Source: Chloranthus sessilifolius (Eukaryota; Streptophyta; Magnoliopsida; Chloranthales; Chloranthaceae). Taken from it: 64,000 bases of DNA. The DNA lies in NCBI GenBank assembly GCA_021018995.1, contig CM037590.1:42472287-42536286 (forward strand), read 5' to 3'. This document shows positions 1-10,404 of the stretch, in pieces. The notes beneath the pieces were generated by a model. The model saw nothing but the letters and a program-made list of their open reading frames with translations. It had not been told where the DNA came from and searched no databases. Every line of letters begins with the position of its first letter. The stretch's first letter is position 1. Made by a program: the position numbers and the translations under genes.

Positions 1-604
1 CAAACCAACCCTAGCTAAGCATAAATTCGAAATAAAAGAATCCTAAAGCAACTGAAACTCTAAAAAGGTAAATTTTGCCTCAAAACTCGTCTAACTGTCA
101 ATGTGTTGACGCGATTCCAGTGCACAAAACAGAAACTATCTAAAATCATGGGTGCCCGTTTGACTTCCACGGACGTTCGTTCTGAAGCCACGGACATCCG
201 TCATATGTTGGCAAACTTTGCTTCTTTTTCTTGTCTTTCTCTTGTTCTCTCTTTGTGCTTTCCATCCGCCTTGTATCGTGAGATGTCTCCATCAGATAGG
301 CATTTTTTTGAAGTTAAGAGTTTTATCGGATGTTTTCTATATGCCATTCCATATTCACATGGTGGCATATCGATTCAAATGAGAGAGAAATTGTCGGTGA
401 ACTAAAGGTTTGTCAAGCTCTTTGAGTGTCAAGCAACCGTGGATTAAATTTCATTTGGAAGATAAGGTTCCAAAGGAAGGGTGGGCGTTCAGGTTTAATT
501 ATCCTAAAATAGTGATTCTATTTCAACAATGGAAAAACCTGTCGTATTGTGATGAGAACTTGAAACCAAACCTAGCCTTTGAAAGACCTTCACCATTTTG
601 GTGG
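1..604. other. No gene recognised at the left edge
   Basis: I see no convincing exon, splice-bounded reading frame or RNA gene here. Two forward frames of about 100 and 126 codons exist, but the second runs into a CT/AT microsatellite and neither resembles a known protein. If the exon at 3313 belongs to a gene entering from the left, this stretch is probably part of a long final intron. Confidence 0.4.
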
Positions 605-654
605 ATAAGATTAGCGTCAAACGTAAAATGGGGGTGTTGTGTATCCTGCATTGC

Positions 655-703
<49 letters not shown>

Positions 704-753
704 GGATTAGCGTCAAACGTAAAATGGGGGTGTTGTGTATCCTGCATTGCCCA

Positions 754-804
<51 letters not shown>

Positions 805-827
805 GGAGAGAGAGAGAGAGAGAGAGG
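605..827. repeat. Tandemly duplicated 96-bp unit ending in CT/AT/GA microsatellites
   Basis: A unit starting GATTAGCGTCAAACGTAAAA occurs at 609 and again at 705, nearly identical over about 50 bases. Each copy runs into a CT tract and then an AT tract. The second copy continues into a GA tract, so CT, AT and GA runs could pair into a long hairpin. The near identity of the copies indicates a recent duplication. Reading frames through this region are repeat artefacts. Confidence 0.9.
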
Positions 828-961
828 TCTAGGATTATGTGATGGGAAATTTAGATCCGCATGTTTGAATCATGACCGGGCCAATCGAAGCAAGCCAGTG
901 AGGAAGAAGTGGACCCATAAATGAACTTTCAAATGGCCTGTGAAGAAGATCTCTATTGATC

Positions 962-1100
962 GATTATTTTGAAATTTCAAATTTCAAATTTTCAATCCAT
1001 TGAAATTTCAAATTCAATTGATTGAATTTGAAAATTTAATCCATTGAATTTATGATTAATCAATCGATTGAATTTATAATTCAATCGATTGACTGGCGTG
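962..1100. repeat. Self-complementary AT-rich minisatellite
   Basis: Short motifs of the types TTGAAATTTCAAATTTCAAA and TTGAATTTATAATTCAATCG are iterated in both orientations, so the stretch is built of overlapping short palindromes. It sits directly upstream of an LTR-like segment. No coding potential is seen. Confidence 0.7.
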
Positions 1101-1129
1101 TGACCAGAATTCGATTTTTAAATTTTATG

Positions 1130-1445
1130 GGCATACTTGTCTTTTTTTAGTCATTGTTTTAGGGCTTTCTTATTGTTTAGAGGCCTCCTATATAAGTTCT
1201 TTTAAAAATTAATGTAGACAATTATTATTGAATGAAAAGAGAGTTACTTTTGTGCAAACCCTAGAGAGTTTGTGAAAAGTTTTCAACCGAGGGAGTGAAT
1301 CCTTCAAATATTGAGTGAGCAATCGTTTCTCGTGCGACTTGGTGCGACGCCAACATACATCCGTGGTGTGAAGCCTTGGACCTCTATCCTCTTATTCCAT
1401 CTTTTCTCTATCTATCATACGGATTTAGCGTTTTTGTCCCTCATT
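1130..1445 (+). mobile_element. Possible LTR fragment (R/U5-like)
   Basis: The segment has the layout of a plant LTR 3' half: a TATA-like CCTATATAAG near 1187, an A-rich stretch, then a GAGAGTTAC/CAAACCCTAGAGAG leader typical of LTR transcripts, ending near 1445. No second LTR, clear TG...CA termini or primer-binding site was found, so a solo or truncated LTR is only a suggestion. Confidence 0.3.
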
Positions 1446-1681
1446 ATTATGGATTCGAACCAGTTAGGTACCACGTGGCATCCAATATAAAAAATAATAA
1501 GAATAAAATATTTTTGAACTGTTGATTTTGAATGATGGGCAAAAAAGTTGATTTTGTTTTTTCGACTCTAGACCGGACCGGCGTTAAGAGGATGTGGGCG
1601 AACTCGTGATCACGTGGCACGTGATCTAGCTTTCGAACCCACTGGCTGGGCGGTGGGTTCAAACCCATCTTCCCCACACAC

Positions 1682-1683
<2 letters not shown>

Positions 1684-1755
<72 letters not shown>
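1684..1755. repeat. (AT)n microsatellite, 72 bp
   Basis: An uninterrupted AT dinucleotide run is seen directly. Open frames crossing it encode only Tyr-Ile repeats and are not genes. Confidence 0.98.
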
Positions 1756-1757
<2 letters not shown>

Positions 1758-2314
1758 GAGTATGCGATGTAAATGATATAAGATTTGTATGTGCCATGAA
1801 ATAGTATCTCCCCAAATGATGTCCCTTCTCAAATATTTGATTTTCCTTTCGCATCGAACCCGCACCATCCTTGCTCTCAAAGGATAATAGACCTCTTGTT
1901 GTCATTCATGTGCGTGAATGACTCTTTAGCCGACACCTCCTCCGGCAAGATTCCTTCCCCACATGACTACGACACCAATGATGGTTAAAATTGCTGCTTT
2001 TGTCAAAATGCTTTTGTTATGATATATTGTGTAAATGATTGTGTTGTAATCTTATCTTTTTATTTTGTTGTAGTTTTACGTTGTTTGGCGTCCAATGTCC
2101 AGTCTGTAACTTTATCTTCTATTATAATTTGGTTTGGAGTAGTTGTCGTCTAGATAATAATGGGGGAAATGCCCTTGTAATGATTATTATGATTCCTAGT
2201 TTTTAGCATTTCATGCCGTTTATCTTTTCTAATTTACTTCATCCATCTTATCTTTTTGTTGTGTATATGTTCTCCCGCAGTATGGGAATATACAATCCAG
2301 TGTTGTGTGAAAAT

Positions 2315-2800
2315 TTGACACCCGATTGCAAGATCACGCGGCACACGACTGCGAGTTACACCACACCTTCTAGGGTTTTAGGAAAAATTTTGGAATTTTT
2401 GGCCCATCATTTCACAGGTCAAAGATTTGGCAGTGGAAAATCACCTTTTTTTTCGGATGATTGATGATTGACCTTGAGCATGTGCACATGACACAGAATT
2501 GGCCTGGGTGTTGCGTACAAATGCTACACTCAAGTGCTAGATCACATGCCACATGTCACCTGATTGCGTGTTACACAACATCCCGTACAGTTTAGAAAGG
2601 GAAAATTTGTCGGACTTGTTTGTTCTTCATTACTCAGGTCAGAGATGTGGGGGTTTCCCATTCAAACTTTCGCATTGAAATTTTTTGCCCTTGACCAAAA
2701 AGAAACCTTTTGTGGGAAATTAGCTCTTTTTTGGATGGTTATTGATCAAAGTTCATGTGCACGTGGTACTATCCTCCAAGGTCCCCACGTGGTACTCAAA
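2315..2800. repeat. Diverged tandem duplication, about 230-bp period
   Basis: Two successive copies share the order: AGATCACxxGxCACA, a TTACAC(C/A)ACA block, a (T)TTAG(G/A)AA block, CAGGTCA(A/G)AGAT, GGAAA(A/T)T(C/T)A and finally CATGTGCAC. Copy one starts near 2315 and copy two near 2540. A shorter related piece recurs near 3050-3115. This looks like an intergenic or intronic repeat, not a gene. Confidence 0.55.
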
Positions 2801-3014
2801 ACACTTCTTGGATGCCACATGGAGCACGAGTGCATTTGCTTAAGTCACCTTTGAAAAAAAAAAAATTGTGAAATTTTTTTTAGTAATGAAATTCCAACCA
2901 TTGAAATTAGTCAAAGTTTGACTTGTGCTTTAAAATTGTTTTATGGATTTTTTCTTTTTTTAAAATTGATCTAAATAACACCTTTTGCACATGGCACCCA
3001 AATAGTGTTTAGGG

Positions 3015-3035
3015 TATATATATATATATATATAT
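3015..3035. repeat. (TA)n microsatellite
   Basis: A short TA run is seen directly. Confidence 0.9.
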
Positions 3036-3312
3036 GAGAAATGGGAAGAGACTTCCGGATGTAGCATTCAAACGCTACACCCGGACGAGAGATCACATAC
3101 CACGTGGCATGATCAACCCAAACAGCACCTGCTTTTGGTTGATCAGCCATAGGACATGTTTTAAAAAAAATAAAAAAGTTTGAAAAAAGAAATTCAAATT
3201 TTGGATATCAGGACAACATTACTTACGTAACTTTATTGAAAGTCATTAAATTTGGTGCATATTTATTCTTACATTTTGCATAAAATAATGGCTGTGGCCT
3301 TGCTATTTGCAG

Positions 3313-3615
3313 AGCGAAGGTTCTGCTGTCTGGATCCCCGCACCAGCTCGAGACATTTCCAGTTTGCAAGCCAGTTCGTTCTACAACCTTCCTCCTCAGG
3401 GGCAGCATGTCTCCTATGCACCCACACAACCTGGCCACACTGCATTTGGTGGCATGTACCACCCAACTCAGACCGTAGCAGCTGCAACTGTCCATCCGAT
3501 GCTCCAACAGTCTCAAACCATGGCTGGTGCCGTTGAAATGGTGGGCCCACCTGCTGGCGTTTATCAGCAGCAGCCTCCACAACGTTCTCAAATCAACTGG
3601 ACCAATAATTACTGA
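3313..3615 (+). CDS. 3'-terminal exon of a GBF-interacting protein 1-like (GIP1/DUF1296) gene
   Basis: A pyrimidine/AT-rich intron end finishes in TTTGCAG at 3312 and opens a frame of 100 codons in phase 0, ending with TGA at 3613-3615. The peptide is low-complexity and rich in Gln, Pro, Ser, His and Tyr, with blocks such as SSFYNLPPQGQHVSYAPTQ, GGMYHPTQTVAA and QSQTMAGAVEMVGPP and the ending INWTNNY. These match the conserved C-terminus of plant GBF-interacting protein 1-like proteins, nuclear co-activators that bind G-box bZIP factors. The N-terminal GIP1 helical domain is not in the window, so the other exons must lie to the left beyond a long repeat-filled intron. The family assignment comes from remembered motif similarity. 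The splice acceptor and frame are seen directly. Confidence 0.75.
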   Translation, partial: SEGSAVWIPAPARDISSLQASSFYNLPPQGQHVSYAPTQPGHTAFGGMYHPTQTVAAATVHPMLQQSQTMAGAVEMVGPPAGVYQQQPPQRSQINWTNNY

Positions 3616-3960
3616 AAGAAGGCCGTGTTTGTACCCGCAATGTGAGACAGTTTACAAACAATCTTGGGACAGATTCAGATGAAAGAAAAAAATATGGCGT
3701 CGTGGCCTGTTCTGAGTGTAAATATATAAAGAGTGGCCGAGAAAAACCAAGAAAAAGGTGAAATTCAGATTGATTTGCAGGATGATGAATGGTGAAATTC
3801 ACCTGGCTGATATTGACCATTGTTAAGTTAGAGAGAGGTATTTGCAGGTCATTTCTTGCTTGCATTTATCGTAGTCTTTTTTCTTCTCTAGCGTTTTTAA
3901 ATTACTGTGGGTGATTAAAAGGTTTGGTGTTTTCTTTTAATTTCTTGAGGTCCTTATTGA
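3616..3960 (+). other. Probable 3' UTR of the GIP1-like gene
   Basis: The sequence after the stop codon is T-rich, contains GTATTTG/TTTTTT-like and ATTAAA-like stretches typical of plant 3' ends (around 3890-3950), and has no further frame related to the exon. The exact polyadenylation site cannot be fixed. Confidence 0.4.
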
Positions 3961-4599
3961 CTTTTTTTAGAAGGTAAGATATAAGTTAAAAGTGGGTTTT
4001 CATTATTTTCCACTCATCTTGCCTGTAAAGTAAATTTTGATAGTAAGAAAAAAAATGTATTGAACTGTTGTAATTGGTATAAGAGAATTGACATTTCATT
4101 TTTCCTTGATTGATAGAGCAGGGCTATTAATACAAATTCCAAGCATGAAAAGCTTCTAGCAGGTTTTCTCATCAACTTGCAGAAGCCCAAAAGTAAATAT
4201 AAATAAGCAATTAATGCTACTACTTTGGTCATCTCCAGTAGGGTGTTTCAACCATTAACCCCCATGAAAATTTTAAAGGCTTTTAGAATTGGAATCGTCT
4301 AGCATGTAAGTGAAGCACCTGTGAAGGACCGTCCATGCGTGGGTTCAGTTCTTGTTCGCCATCATTCTAAGTTTATATTCAATTTACTGCTTGTAATTGT
4401 GACGTCTGCCAAATATTTGGGAATTGGGAAACTTTATTTTTTTAGAGGGAAGGGGCGCGTATCTCTAGTGTATATGCATAAGCGGTTTTAGTTGTTCAAT
4501 CGTGATTCATCTTCATATGATAAATTTTGTTTGTAAGCCTTATTTGGTTACATATTTGTTTGAGTTTATTTGTGTGCGCGTGTTATTATTTTGAGTACC
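3961..4599. other. Intergenic, nothing recognised
   Basis: The stretch is AT-rich with no supported exon, terminal inverted repeat or microsatellite of note. A 72-codon reverse frame at 4014-4232 is unrelated to any protein I recognise. Confidence 0.5.
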
Positions 4600-4954
4600 T
4601 TTAAATCCACCCACCAAATCTTTGATCATTTATCATCCCAATCTTTCAGACAATGGATCTTGAGATCATAGGCATACCAACAAACGGTTAGTGTATTATT
4701 TTACGTGACACATATCTCAAAAAAGTGACCTTGACATCACGTGAATGCTCAAAATTGATTCTAAGGTCACTCTTTTGGGTGTGTACTTCAAGGGAAAAAC
4801 TGACCTTTTGATGGGACGCTCATGATCTCAAGATCTATCGTGTGAAAGATTGGGACGATAAATGATCTCTACCATCTTGATACAACACAATCAGTGTGTT
4901 CCAGTGTGGGTGAACTCAAAACCCACACTCAAAGATTCGGTTGGTGGATTTAAA
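4600..4954. mobile_element. Palindromic MITE (copy A of the AAGATCTATTG family)
   Basis: The ends form inverted repeats: TTTAAATCCACCCACCAAAT at the left and its near reverse complement at the right, ending GGTGGATTTAAA. Inside, a second pair of arms (GATCATTTATCATCCCAATC / GATTGGGACGATAAATGATC) flanks an internal pair around AAAAAGTGACCTTGA / TAAGGTCACTCTTTT. The element is therefore self-complementary over most of its 355 bp. No target duplication longer than a few bases is clear. It is non-coding. Confidence 0.75.
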
Positions 4955-5446
4955 GTTAATCTATTATATTTTCTCCACATTTATTATCTTGCTGACAGGC
5001 TTGCTACAGCAACTTCATATGATGATTGTTTGTAATCCTAATACCATGTCGGTTGTATTTTTGGACTCACTATGATTGCCTTCAAGAGGAGACTTGAATT
5101 ATCTAGTATTCTCATCATGGATGATAACAACTATATGAAAGAATTGTCTGGTTATCATGCGACAAGGTGATGCTTCCCTTTATTCTGTTCTTTTTGGTTT
5201 GCAAGCTAAGGATATGACGGCTTAAATACCACTAATCTAGTGGGTTGTACGGATTTGGGGGGAGGGGGGGCAAAATTCTGTTTAATTATATTAATAATAA
5301 GATAATGGATATTTTTAGTATTATAAAGAAAATTATTACTTGGGGATATTCTGGGCTTAATATGCCGGGGTTATCTCATTATATTAGTAGAAAAGATTAA
5401 AATAGAGTGTTGTTGGTGCCTCACCACTCAGAAAATGCCATTGACT

Positions 5447-5749
5447 GCTTTGAATCCGACAATGTAGATAGCTTTTGGTCTGTCTTTCACATAATAGATA
5501 TTGCGATCATGTGCCCACCATCAGAGGGTTACATGTTGATTCCATGTGGCACACATCCCAAAAATGGATGATCACCCATCCCAAAATTTGAACATGAATC
5601 AATTTTTGTTGTATACTGTGATCGTCCATTTTTGGGGATGTGCGCCATGTGGAATCAACATGTGATCATTCAATGGTAGGCCCATAATCTCAAGATCTAT
5701 TGTGTGAAAGATTCGGACAAAAAATGATCTACATTGCCTGATTCAAAGC
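5447..5749. mobile_element. Palindromic MITE (copy B, same family)
   Basis: The outer arms GCTTTGAATC / GATTCAAAGC and inner arms TCTTTCACATAATAGAT / ATCTATTGTGTGAAAGA pair with each other. ACATGTTGATTCCATGTGGC is matched by GCCATGTGGAATCAACATGT. The centre pairs ATCCCAAAAATGGATGATC with GATCGTCCATTTTTGGGGAT. It is non-coding and of the same family as 4600-4954, 16355-16645, 34497-34895 and 35650-36190. Confidence 0.75.
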
Positions 5750-6350
5750 ACACAACTATCCTCCATTTAAGTGGTGCGGTAGTAACAAAAATGGGCATGC
5801 GAGTAACACTAATCTAAAAATATGTTGAAAAAGTATATTCGAATGTATTACTTTCTCCAATAACGTTAACTGCAAACAGGACTACAAGCGCAAGATATAA
5901 AACCAGTAGCATTCCTCTCCTTTTATATGGACTTGTAATGATACTGCCGATCAATTCATACAGCCACCAATATGCGTATCCACAATCAGCACATTCCCAT
6001 ATATCAGGAGCGTCCAACCAATCGATCACCTCGTTGATAATCATAATCACCGCAAGTGGATGATCCTAGCCATCCATGAGCATGTGTATTAATCATAAAT
6101 ATAGGTGACGTATCTCAATACCACTGGTCATATCTATTTACCTATAGAACAAAAAGGAAAAGTAAAAATCTAGAATCCTCATAACTGCATATTCACGTTT
6201 GTAACGTTGTTCCCACGGATGTGTTGCAGAAACTAAAAGAAGAAAAACCACCATCCTTCCGATTTTATCTACTCCGAGTTAAGTTTAGTCGGCCCTAATG
6301 ACAAATAATAAATAAAGAGGAGTGAAACCTTGAATCAATCGGCCTACCAA

Positions 6351-6357
6351 TATAAAA
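6351..6357 (+). promoter_or_regulatory. TATA box of the PADRE-type relic gene
   Basis: TATAAAA lies about 61 bases upstream of the ATG at 6412. This leaves room for a transcription start near 6380 and a short leader. Confidence 0.5.
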
Positions 6358-6411
6358 CACTTACCCCCAACGCACCAACACTTTTAACGGTAAAAACTAC
6401 CACTACCCAAT

Positions 6412-7073
6412 ATGCTTAACAAGCTCCTGAGAATCCCTACACTTCTCCCCTCCCCCAACCTCCATGTGCCATCGAAACCAAACACTACGCCATTGGAGAA
6501 CAAATCTCCAGTGGTGAAGATTGTTCACATTGGGGGAATCGTCGAGTACTATTACATGGCGGTTCCTGCTGCCGGAATCATAGAAAGCTGCCGTGGAACT
6601 CCCTGAAGAAATTCTGGTCCCTGGTGAGAAATTCTACATTGTACCCTGTCGGGCTGTACGGAAGCTCCAACGTCGATTCCGAACGCATGCCGGACGATAT
6701 TCTGGCAAGTCCCTCGGATGAACTGTCCCAGAGCCATGTCACTTCAAATTAATTTTCTGGTATTTCTGATACCCCAAGTACTAGGATCAACTACTCTCAA
6801 ATACAACGACATACATGTGGATCCTCGAATGATATATCCGGCAGGCTTGTACGAGAATCAACTACTCAGAACCTCTTTTCCGATGAGTCCATTACAACAG
6901 GTACTATGATGGAATATTCCAGCAAGAGCGATCACTGTGACTTCAATAGGGTGGCATCTGCAGATTAGTCCGAACGGACGGAAAGGAAGATGAGGGTTTG
7001 TAGAGTGATGATATGGCAGCCATTAGCAAGGCATCACCGGGACATGGTGCCCACGACTGAAAATCGCCGTTAA
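6412..7073 (+). pseudogene. PADRE/DUF4228-domain protein relic (frameshifts and stops)
   Basis: Three consecutive frames give one recognisable protein. Frame 1 from ATG 6412 reads to VVKIVHIGGIVEYYYMAVPA, matching the start of the PADRE (DUF4228) core. Frame 2, from about 6593, continues EEILVPGEKFYIVPCRAVRK and LQRRF, the most conserved part of the family, and stops at 6719-6721. Frame 3, from about 6680, carries a Ser/Thr-rich tail and the C-terminal MRVCRVMIWQPLARHHRDMV block, ending at TAA 7071-7073. The usual ARPDVF segment between the first two pieces is missing. The tail contains two in-frame stops. PADRE genes are plant-specific, usually intronless and pathogen- or stress-responsive. 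I infer a pseudogene, since a spliced gene would not explain all breaks. Confidence 0.6.
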
Positions 7074-7958
7074 TTAGATATTTACCCCTTTATGTAAATT
7101 TCTTTTTAACCAACTGATGAATGAGCTAACTTCTCTTATATCAATTGAGCATGATCCTACTAATTATATGGTATTAGCTGTTAATGACGGATCAGTAAAG
7201 AGCAGTTTGATCATGTGTCTTTAAAGGCAATAGGCTGGATAAACCGCGTAGGGCCTAGCAGCGTCTGTGGCAGATAGTTAGGCAAGTGAGCACATGGATT
7301 GAATAAAAAGTTCAAAAAACCTAATTTTAAGACCTTGTTAAAAGCCTGTCCATTTAAGCTTCAATGAAGCCCTTTTCTTACCTCTGTTTACACAAATAAG
7401 GTCATAAAACAACTTCTGTTTACACAAAAATTGCCGCGTCATAGAAATGCCTTGTCAATAAGGTCTCAAGCTCTATTTTGTAGAAAATTGAGACGAAACA
7501 AAGAGGGTGTGGCTCAGTGGCCGTAACAAAGAGGGTGTGGCAGTAACACTTTGTCGAATAAAATGAGGCTTTCATAAAGGTTATTTTATGTAATTATGAT
7601 GTCCAATTGAGTATTCCTCAATTTTGCCCAACCGAACATATTTATTTACCTTTGAGCCACTGTCGGCGGGTTCGCAGTTTTGCATCGCCATCAGTTAATC
7701 ATCTCGAATCTTTCGAGATAGTATATAAATATAATGATTGGATGCGCTCCAGTGCGTAATACGCATACCATTCTCAAAGCTTCCACGTAAGCATTGTAGC
7801 TACGTGTAAACACGATAATACATATGCGTACTGCGCATTCTGCTTATTATAGGACGATTGACTGATAGTTTAATCATCGTCTAACCTTTGCTGACCAGTG
7901 AACCTGTGACTACTGAATAATTTTAAAAAAAAATTAAGTCCTTGATGCCCTTCAGATT
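7074..7958. other. Intergenic; short repeats only
   Basis: A 17-bp unit AACAAAGAGGGTGTGGC occurs twice near 7498 and 7526. A small inverted repeat pairs GTGCGTAATACGCATA (near 7752) with TATGCGTACTGCGCAT (near 7823). Otherwise no gene is visible. The right end is the upstream region of the gene at 8683. Confidence 0.5.
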
Positions 7959-7959
7959 C

Positions 7960-7966
7960 ATATAAA
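7960..7966 (+). promoter_or_regulatory. Probable TATA box of the O-fucosyltransferase-like gene
   Basis: ATATAAA precedes by about 30 bases a purine/pyrimidine-mixed leader that reads like a plant 5' UTR. Transcription would begin near 7990. Confidence 0.45.
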
Positions 7967-8048
7967 GACGATGAGGAGCTCTCTAAGATCTCAGATCGCA
8001 GTGCGAAGAGTTCTCCGATCTTCTCCTGATTTCGAGATGAATCGATAG

Positions 8049-8682
8049 GTACGAATTCTTCTCCTCCAACAAAAACCCTAATTAGATTCTGAAGAAATCT
8101 GCAAATCTCACTTGATTTCTTTCCAAATTGCTTGCAAAATTTCTAAATTTCCTTATCCTAATTTACTTTACTCAGTTTCTGTAGAAAAGCTTGGATTTCA
8201 AGATCTGGAAAGTTTCTTAATTTGAAGTACTTGCCAGATCCTATCATCATCAGTTACTTGTTTTTCTATCCCTGATCTGAATTGTTTCTGCATTTTTTCA
8301 GTTTCGTCTGTAAACCTAGATTTCTAGATTATTAAACCCTATTTCGCTCTGTAAACTCGCCATTCATACTGGTCCCAGATCCGTTTCGCATTTCGTGTTC
8401 TATTCATTTAACGTCAGATTCAGCTCTTGAAATCGATAATTCTCTTAATACATGACTTGCGTCAGTTCCAGATCTGCTTACTACTCCTCACTCAGATTTC
8501 GATACTCGTAAACCCTAATTTTCATCTCGAAACCCGGCATCTTAGTTCAATAACAGTCTGTCACTCTGATTTGGGTATTAGTGAACCCTAATTTTCAGTC
8601 TTGAAAGTTGAGACCCTGGATTCTAGTTCAATAATAGTTGATTCACTTCATTTCTAGTGCCTCTCTCTCTTGTGTTTCGAAG
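8049..8682 (+). other. Probable 5'-UTR intron
   Basis: ATAG|GTACGAATT at 8049 is a good donor. The following sequence is T-rich with several ACCCTAATTT repeats and ends in a pyrimidine-rich CTCTCTCTCTTGTGTTTCGAAG directly before ATG 8683. An alternative acceptor is TTTCTAG at 8657. Leader introns are common in plant genes, but the boundaries are inferred from signals only. Confidence 0.45.
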
Positions 8683-10404
8683 ATGTTAGGGCGTTCAACT
8701 CTATCCCGATCTGGAAGTTTCAGGCCTGAAAACCTAGGCCAGAACGCCCTAGCGATGATCGGAAATCTCTGCTTCACGATCTTTGTTCTTGGTGTGTTAA
8801 TCTTCACCGTAATCGCTGCTACATACGAACCTGAAGATCCACTTTTCCACCCATCATCCAAAATCACCACGTTCCTGACATCCAATTCAAATGCCACATT
8901 CAAATCCGATGAATCTGTCCTCAGAACTGGTGAAGATTTCATGGCTTCTAACCAAACGGCATTGGAACGGTTCATCAATGTAGCCGACATTGTAAGCGAC
9001 ACCACTGCAGCTACAATAGAGAAGCAAGACTGCGATACGGACTCGAGTATTAATGAGATAGATTGTACTGATCGGGAAATCTTTCATTTGATGATGCGGG
9101 CTGCAATAGAGCAATTCAAGGACATCCATTTCTACCGGTTTGGAAAACCAGTTCTGGGTTCAAAGGAAAAAACTTGCGACATGGCATGGCGATTCCGACC
9201 CAAGGAGAGTAAAACTGCCACAATATATAAGGATTACCGTAGGTTTGAAATTACCAGGTCAGAGAGCTGTAATTTTACAGTCATTGCAATCGGAGATTAC
9301 CATTCGGGAGGAAATGCAAGGAAAAAGAAAAAGAATCAGAAACCAGGGTTTGAGCCGAAGAAAGAGGAGCTGCAAGCAGAACAGAAGGCAGAGCCGGAAA
9401 CAGCTTCCCCTTTGCTTGTGGTTGGTGAAATAGTAAATGATTCTCTTCCAGTGGTCGAATCAGAAGGGAAGTTTAGTAGCGGCCGATACTTGATTTACAA
9501 TGGGGGAGGTGATAGATGTAAGGGTATGGATCATTATTTATGGAGTTTCTTGTGTGCTTTGGGTGAGGCTCAGTATTTGAATAGAACGTTGGTTATGGAT
9601 TTGAGCATTTGTTTGTCGTCAATGCACAGTTTGTCGAACCAGGATGAAGAAGGGAAAGATTTTAGGTTCTATTTTGATTTTGAACATTTGAAGGAATCTG
9701 CATCTGTTTTGGATCAAAGCCAGTTTTGGACGGATTGGGGGAAATGGCAGAAGCAAGACGGGCTGACTTTACATCTTGTTGAGGATTTTAGAATTACCCC
9801 GATGAAGCTTGCAAGTGTAAATGATGCTTTGATTATGAGGAAGTTTGGGTCAGTTGAGCCAGATAATTACTGGTATAGGGTGTGTGAAGGGGAAACAGAA
9901 TCAGTAATCCAACGGCCGTGGCATCTCATATGGAAATCTCGGCGGTTGATGGATATAGTTTCAGGGATTGCAACAAAGTTGAAATGGGACTTTGATTCTG
10001 TGCATATCGTGAGAGGTGAGAAGGCACAGAATACAGAACTATGGCCTAATCTTGCTGCGGATACTTCACCTGAAACACTTTTGTCGACTATGCAAGATAA
10101 GATTGAAGATGGGAGGAATGTTTATATTGCAACCGATGAACCCAACACTGCATTTTTTGATCCTTTGAAGGATAAGTACACAACCCATTTCCTGAACGAA
10201 TATAGTGATCTGTGGGATGAGAATAGTGAATGGTTTGCAGAGACTAAGGCTCTTAATAATGGGAATCGGGTGGAGTTTGATGGTTACATGAGGGTGGAGG
10301 TCGATACTGAAGTGTTTTTGAGGGGGAAAAAGCAGATCGAGACATTCAATGAGCTCACAAGCGACTGTAAGGATGGTGTCAACACCTGCCACCCACCCTC
10401 TTGA
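8683..10404 (+). CDS. O-fucosyltransferase-like type II membrane protein, 573 aa
   Basis: This is the only long intact reading frame of the window. I prefer ATG 8683 (MLGRSTLSRSGSFRPENLGQ) to the in-frame ATG 15 codons upstream because that N-terminus looks like the conserved start of the plant family. Residues about 24-47 form one hydrophobic segment after a basic N-terminus, fitting a Golgi/ER signal anchor. A stem of acidic and Ser/Thr-rich sequence follows, then a lysine-rich linker around 207-225. The catalytic-like part starts near residue 273 with YNGGGDRCKGMDHYLWSFLC, comparable to the GDP-sugar-binding loop of O-fucosyltransferase folds, and holds HIVRGEK (about 439) and VYIATDEP (about 480). 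Several N-glycosylation sequons (NAT, NQT, NFT, NDS, NRT) support a lumenal domain. The biochemical activity is not proven by the sequence. Homologues are often just called unknown plant proteins. Confidence 0.85.
   Translation: MLGRSTLSRSGSFRPENLGQNALAMIGNLCFTIFVLGVLIFTVIAATYEPEDPLFHPSSKITTFLTSNSNATFKSDESVLRTGEDFMASNQTALERFINVADIVSDTTAATIEKQDCDTDSSINEIDCTDREIFHLMMRAAIEQFKDIHFYRFGKPVLGSKEKTCDMAWRFRPKESKTATIYKDYRRFEITRSESCNFTVIAIGDYHSGGNARKKKKNQKPGFEPKKEELQAEQKAEPETASPLLVVGEIVNDSLPVVESEGKFSSGRYLIYNGGGDRCKGMDHYLWSFLCALGEAQYLNRTLVMDLSICLSSMHSLSNQDEEGKDFRFYFDFEHLKESASVLDQSQFWTDWGKWQKQDGLTLHLVEDFRITPMKLASVNDALIMRKFGSVEPDNYWYRVCEGETESVIQRPWHLIWKSRRLMDIVSGIATKLKWDFDSVHIVRGEKAQNTELWPNLAADTSPETLLSTMQDKIEDGRNVYIATDEPNTAFFDPLKDKYTTHFLNEYSDLWDENSEWFAETKALNNGNRVEFDGYMRVEVDTEVFLRGKKQIETFNELTSDCKDGVNTCHPPS

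Noticed and set aside
504..924. Several overlapping reading frames on both strands across 504-924
   Set aside because: They are Ser-Leu, Tyr-Ile and Arg-Glu repeats translated from CT, AT and GA microsatellites.
1447..1905. Reverse frame of 152 codons
   Set aside because: It is held open by a 72-bp AT microsatellite and has no family resemblance on either side.
5814..6050. Reverse frame of 78 codons with a hydrophobic segment and a CxxC
   Set aside because: The hydrophobic stretch and CADCGY motif are suggestive, but I recognise no family, splice context or promoter.
7750..7850. Small inverted repeat near 7752 and 7823 as a MITE
   Set aside because: The arms are only about 16 bp, without target duplication or other copies in the window.
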